Source: JADJQU01 sp035490315 (GTDB taxonomy: Bacteria > Planctomycetota > UBA1135 > GCA-002686595). Taken from it: DNA of 8,578 nucleotides. The position numbers and the translations under genes were made by a program. Where the stretch lies: assembly GCA_035490315.1 (NCBI GenBank), contig DATHET010000333.1, forward strand, positions 1-8,578, in the 5' to 3' direction. Positions 6,155-8,578 of this stretch are shown piece after piece; positions within the stretch are counted from its first letter, which is position 1, and each line of letters opens with the position of its first letter. The notes beneath the pieces are model-generated. The model was not told where the DNA came from. It did not search any database and was given only the letters and a program-made list of their open reading frames with translations.

Positions 6155-7660
6155 ATGAGCACCTCCATTTTCCCCACGCTCCTCGCCCTCGCCGCCCTGG
6201 CCGCGCCGCTTCGCGCTCAACAGACTCTCGAGGCGGCGCCGCCCTCGATGGAGCTCGTCTTCGGACACGACAGCGGGCCGGTGGCGAACAACACGGGCCT
6301 CGCGCAGGTCGTGATCTCCTTCCCGGTGAACGTGCACAGCACACCGTGGATGCGCTTGTTCTTCTCCCGGATTGAGCTCGCCGGCGATCCGGACGCGGGC
6401 ACGGGATCGATCCTGCGCTTGACCTCGATCTACGACGCCGAAGTGCAGGAGCTCGACGCGCGCGGAGTTGCGCGCTGGTCGAATACGTCGGCCTACTTCA
6501 ACGGAGACACGGTGCTCGTCGAAGTCCTCGCGCAACCCGGCACGGGTGCGAACCGGATCGTGCTCGATCGCGTCACCGCGGGTAAATCGATGCAGGGCAC
6601 GGACTTCGTTTGCGGAGCCGACCCGCGCGTCGCTTCCTTCGACGGGCGCGGGGCCAGGCTTCTGCCTCCCGGCTGCACGGCCTGGATGATCTCCGATTGC
6701 GCCACCTGCTTCCTTTCCGCGGGGCACTGCGCGGCGCCCAACATGATCGCGCAATTCAACGTGCCTCCCTCGCAGGCCAATGGAAACCTGGTCCATCCCC
6801 CGATCGAGGATCAATTCTGGATCGACTCGGCCTCAGTCCAATCGCAAAGCACCGGCCCTGGGCAGGATTGGATGTACCTGGGTGCCGGGGTGAACAACCT
6901 CGGCGAGACTCCCATGCAGCACCAGCTCGCGCGCTGGGGCACCATGGGCCCGCCGCCGTTCAGCAACCAGGACGTGACGCGGGTCACGGGCTATGGCACC
7001 GACATCGGCGCGGACAATCAGATCCAGCAGACGCTCCTGGGCAATTGGATCAACCTGTTCGCGAACTACTCGCTCTTCAGCAATTACGTCGAAGGCGGAA
7101 ATTCCGGCTCGCCGCTGATCCACGAATCGAATGGTCGCGCGATCGGCATCGTCACCCACACGTCCTGCATCGGGGGCGCGCAGCAGAATTACGCGACGCG
7201 CCTGGACCAGCCGAACCTGGTGGCGGCACTGGCCAATCCGCAGGGCGTGTGCGTGGCGGCAGTGTGCAACGCCGTCGGCAGCGGGTACTGCCCGACCGGG
7301 CCTTTGATGTCCGTGATCGCCGGGACCGGCTCGGCGAGCGTCGCGGCGAACGATCTGGTGCTGCACGCGAACAACGTTCCGAGCAACAAGCTCGGGTTGT
7401 TCCTCTACTCGCGGGGCAAGCAATCGCTGCCCTTCGGCAACTCCCGGCTGTGCGTCGGCGGTGGCGGATTCCCGGTGCGGCGTCTGCCGACCGTGAATTC
7501 CGGAGCTGGCACCACGCTCACCTTTGCGCTGGACCAGAACGCCTTGCCTGGCGGCGATGTGTTCAACGCAGGCGAGGTGATCTACTTCCAGGCCTGGTTC
7601 CGCGTCTCGACGATCGCGAACGAGACATCGAACGGTCTCGAACTGCTCTTCGGAGCTTGA
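6155..7660 (+). CDS. Secreted trypsin-like (S1) serine protease with planctomycete-type C-domain
   Basis: This encodes 501 aa. A signal peptide spans 1-21 (cleavage near LRA-QQ). A beta-rich N-domain (about 30-143) includes 'WSNTSAYFNGDTVLVEVLAQPGTGANRIVLDRVT'. The protease domain (about 165-365) carries the chymotrypsin-fold triad: H191 in SAGHC, D238 in GQDWMYLG and S317 in GGNSGSPL. Asn replaces the usual Asp of GDSGGP, a change tolerated in bacterial relatives. Cys pairs at 174, 182, 185 and 192 and at 338, 366 and 371 suit disulfides in an exported enzyme. The C-domain (about 372-501) has 'GTGSASVAANDLVL', an 'LPFGNSRLCVGG' stretch and a terminal 'NGLELLF', a pattern I associate with C-terminal domains of many planctomycete exported proteins; it may help cell-surface attachment or export. 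The substrate is unknown. A close paralogue follows 79 nt later. Confidence 0.85.
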   Translation: MSTSIFPTLLALAALAAPLRAQQTLEAAPPSMELVFGHDSGPVANNTGLAQVVISFPVNVHSTPWMRLFFSRIELAGDPDAGTGSILRLTSIYDAEVQELDARGVARWSNTSAYFNGDTVLVEVLAQPGTGANRIVLDRVTAGKSMQGTDFVCGADPRVASFDGRGARLLPPGCTAWMISDCATCFLSAGHCAAPNMIAQFNVPPSQANGNLVHPPIEDQFWIDSASVQSQSTGPGQDWMYLGAGVNNLGETPMQHQLARWGTMGPPPFSNQDVTRVTGYGTDIGADNQIQQTLLGNWINLFANYSLFSNYVEGGNSGSPLIHESNGRAIGIVTHTSCIGGAQQNYATRLDQPNLVAALANPQGVCVAAVCNAVGSGYCPTGPLMSVIAGTGSASVAANDLVLHANNVPSNKLGLFLYSRGKQSLPFGNSRLCVGGGGFPVRRLPTVNSGAGTTLTFALDQNALPGGDVFNAGEVIYFQAWFRVSTIANETSNGLELLFGA

Positions 7661-7686
7661 ACGTCGCCCCGCACTCGACCTGCCGC

Positions 7687-7708
7687 CGGAAGCACGGGTC
7701 TTGCTCCG
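7687..7708 (+). terminator. Weak bulged hairpin between the two protease genes
   Basis: CGGA-a-GCA (7687-7694) can pair with TGCTCCG (7702-7708), a 7-bp stem with one bulged A, 26 nt after the first protease stop. There is no T-run. Its right arm overlaps the upstream part of the next promoter, as with the hairpin at 6103-6121. Confidence 0.25.
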
Positions 7709-7739
7709 CGGGAAATGGTTCCGGCGCTAACCTGGGGCG
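7704..7739 (+). promoter_or_regulatory. Predicted leaderless promoter of the second protease gene
   Basis: TAACCT (7728-7733) lies exactly 6 nt before ATG 7740, with the flanks GCGC and GG(G/A)GCG as in the first protease promoter. The two upstream regions align without gaps at an offset of 1585 nt from the CCGCGG block to the ATG, so the promoter was duplicated with the gene. Confidence 0.45.
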
Positions 7740-8165
7740 ATGAGCAGCTTCGTTTCCACCACGCTCCTCGCCCTTGCCGCCCTTGCCGCTCCGCTTCGCG
7801 CGCAACAGACCCTCGAGGCGCCGCCGCCTTCGATGGAGCTCGTCTTCGGACACGACAGCGGGCCGGTGGCGAACAACACAGGCCTCGCGCAGGTCGTGAT
7901 CTCCTTTCCGGTGAACGTGCACAACGCACCTTGGATGCGCTTGTTCTTCTCCCGGATCGAGCTGGCCGGCGATCCGGACGCGGGCACGGGATCGATCCTG
8001 CGCTTGACCTCGATCTACGACGCCGAAGTGCAGGAGCTCGACGCCCGCGGAGTTGCGCGCTGGTTGAGCACGTCGGCCTACTTCAACGGAGACACGGTTC
8101 TCGTCGAAGTCCTCGCGCAACCCGGCACGGGTGCGAACCGGATCGTGCTCGATCGCGTCACCGCG
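7704..8165 (+). repeat. Second copy of a ~460-bp direct repeat (first copy 6119-6580)
   Basis: The repeat covers promoter, signal peptide and N-domain of the two protease genes at a constant offset of 1585 nt. By hand alignment there are about 13 mismatches over codons 31-143 (roughly 96% identity). More differences fall in the signal-peptide codons and in the upstream region. Past 8165 the identity falls to about 80% and one extra codon appears in copy 2. Confidence 0.8.
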
Positions 8166-8578
8166 GGAAAACCGATGCAGGGCACCACGGACTTCATTTG
8201 CGCAATCGACCTGCGCGTCCCCTCCTTCGATGGCCGCGGGGCGCGGCTCCTGCCTCCGGGCTGCTCGACCTGGATGATCTCGGATTGCGCCACCTGCTTT
8301 CTCTCCGCGGGCCACTGCGCCACCGCGAACATGGTCGTCCAATTCAACGTGCCGCCTTCGCAGGCGAACGGAACGCTGGTCAACCCTCCGATCGAGGATC
8401 AATTCCCGGTCGATCCGATCTCGACGCGGGCGCAGAGCCTCGGCGTCGGAGTCGACTGGATGTACTTCGGCGCGATGGTGAACAACCTCGGTGAGACTCC
8501 GATGCAGCACCAGCTCGCGCGCTGGGGCACCATGGCCATGCCGCCTTTCAACAACCAGGACGTGACACGCGTCACAGG
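7740..8578 (+). CDS. Second secreted trypsin-like serine protease, paralogue of the upstream gene (3' end beyond window)
   Basis: The frame is open from ATG 7740 to the window end, with 279 complete codons. It has the same layout as the upstream protease: signal peptide 1-21 (ending LRA-QQ), a nearly identical N-domain (30-143), then the protease domain with H192 in SAGHC and D239 in VGVDWMYFG. The catalytic Ser and C-domain would lie beyond the edge, so an intact triad cannot be confirmed. One codon is inserted relative to copy 1 (GTTD against GTD near residue 149). Differences concentrate around the putative substrate-side loops, for example residues 221-238, while the N-domain is almost unchanged. 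It lies 79 nt after copy 1 and carries its own copied promoter. Tandem duplication is clear; divergence in specificity is inferred. Confidence 0.83.
   Translation, partial: MSSFVSTTLLALAALAAPLRAQQTLEAPPPSMELVFGHDSGPVANNTGLAQVVISFPVNVHNAPWMRLFFSRIELAGDPDAGTGSILRLTSIYDAEVQELDARGVARWLSTSAYFNGDTVLVEVLAQPGTGANRIVLDRVTAGKPMQGTTDFICAIDLRVPSFDGRGARLLPPGCSTWMISDCATCFLSAGHCATANMVVQFNVPPSQANGTLVNPPIEDQFPVDPISTRAQSLGVGVDWMYFGAMVNNLGETPMQHQLARWGTMAMPPFNNQDVTRVT

Noticed and set aside
4791..6344. 517-aa minus-strand frame under the repeat protein
   Set aside because: No domains or hydrophobic segments. The plus strand has repeated 'D..GKP' motifs, so this is a shadow.
7097..7105. Third GGAATTTCC block (minus strand)
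   Set aside because: It encodes the Gly-Asn-Ser of the protease active site on the plus strand and lacks the second promoter block at the right spacing.
7563..8510. 315-aa minus-strand frame similar to one at 6098-6814
   Set aside because: The two antisense frames resemble each other only because the proteases on the plus strand are duplicated.

Overview
High-GC bacterial DNA with no RNA genes, CRISPR array or transposon that I can see. The two secreted proteases at the right end resemble the modular exported proteins of Planctomycetota: signal peptide, beta-rich N-domain, trypsin-like domain, and a Cys-flanked C-domain with a 'GTGSASVAANDLVL ... NGLELLF' pattern. I therefore suggest an uncultured planctomycete-like bacterium. 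This is inferred from family resemblance, not from a search.

Left half (1-4266, all minus strand), read from 4266 down: (1) a GTG-started SLC13/DASS-type sodium:dicarboxylate/sulfate symporter; (2) an ECF sigma factor; (3) its membrane-bound zinc-type anti-sigma factor; (4) a membrane-anchored, cysteine-bearing Spy/CpxP-like periplasmic sensor; (5) a small secreted protein with 12 cysteines; (6) a hairpin; (7) the membrane half of an LTA-synthase/sulfatase-family phosphoglycerol transferase, cut by the window edge. Genes 2-4 are joined by two ATGA overlaps, so they form one translationally coupled unit. The order sigma / anti-sigma / periplasmic sensor recalls CnrH-CnrY-CnrX-type metal-responsive ECF loci.

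The strongest hidden signal is a promoter-like motif that occurs twice: TTGATGGAATTTCC, 13 nt, then G(G/A)TC(C/T)CAAG. One copy lies just upstream of the sigma gene and the other just upstream of the 12-Cys gene. Each has its -35-like part on the stop codon of the preceding gene. This fits an autoregulated ECF sigma factor whose second target is the secreted Cys-rich protein. It suggests a compact envelope metal- or thiol-stress circuit.

Right half (4320-8578, all plus strand): a 593-aa exported protein of carboxypeptidase-regulatory-like beta-sandwich repeats, then two tandem paralogous trypsin-like secreted proteases, the second cut by the window end. All three genes have a TANNNT hexamer exactly 6 nt before ATG and no well-spaced Shine-Dalgarno, as expected for leaderless mRNAs. 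The two proteases share promoter and N-domain at about 94-96% DNA identity, which drops sharply to about 80% in the protease domain. No gene-free stretch exceeds 300 bases.
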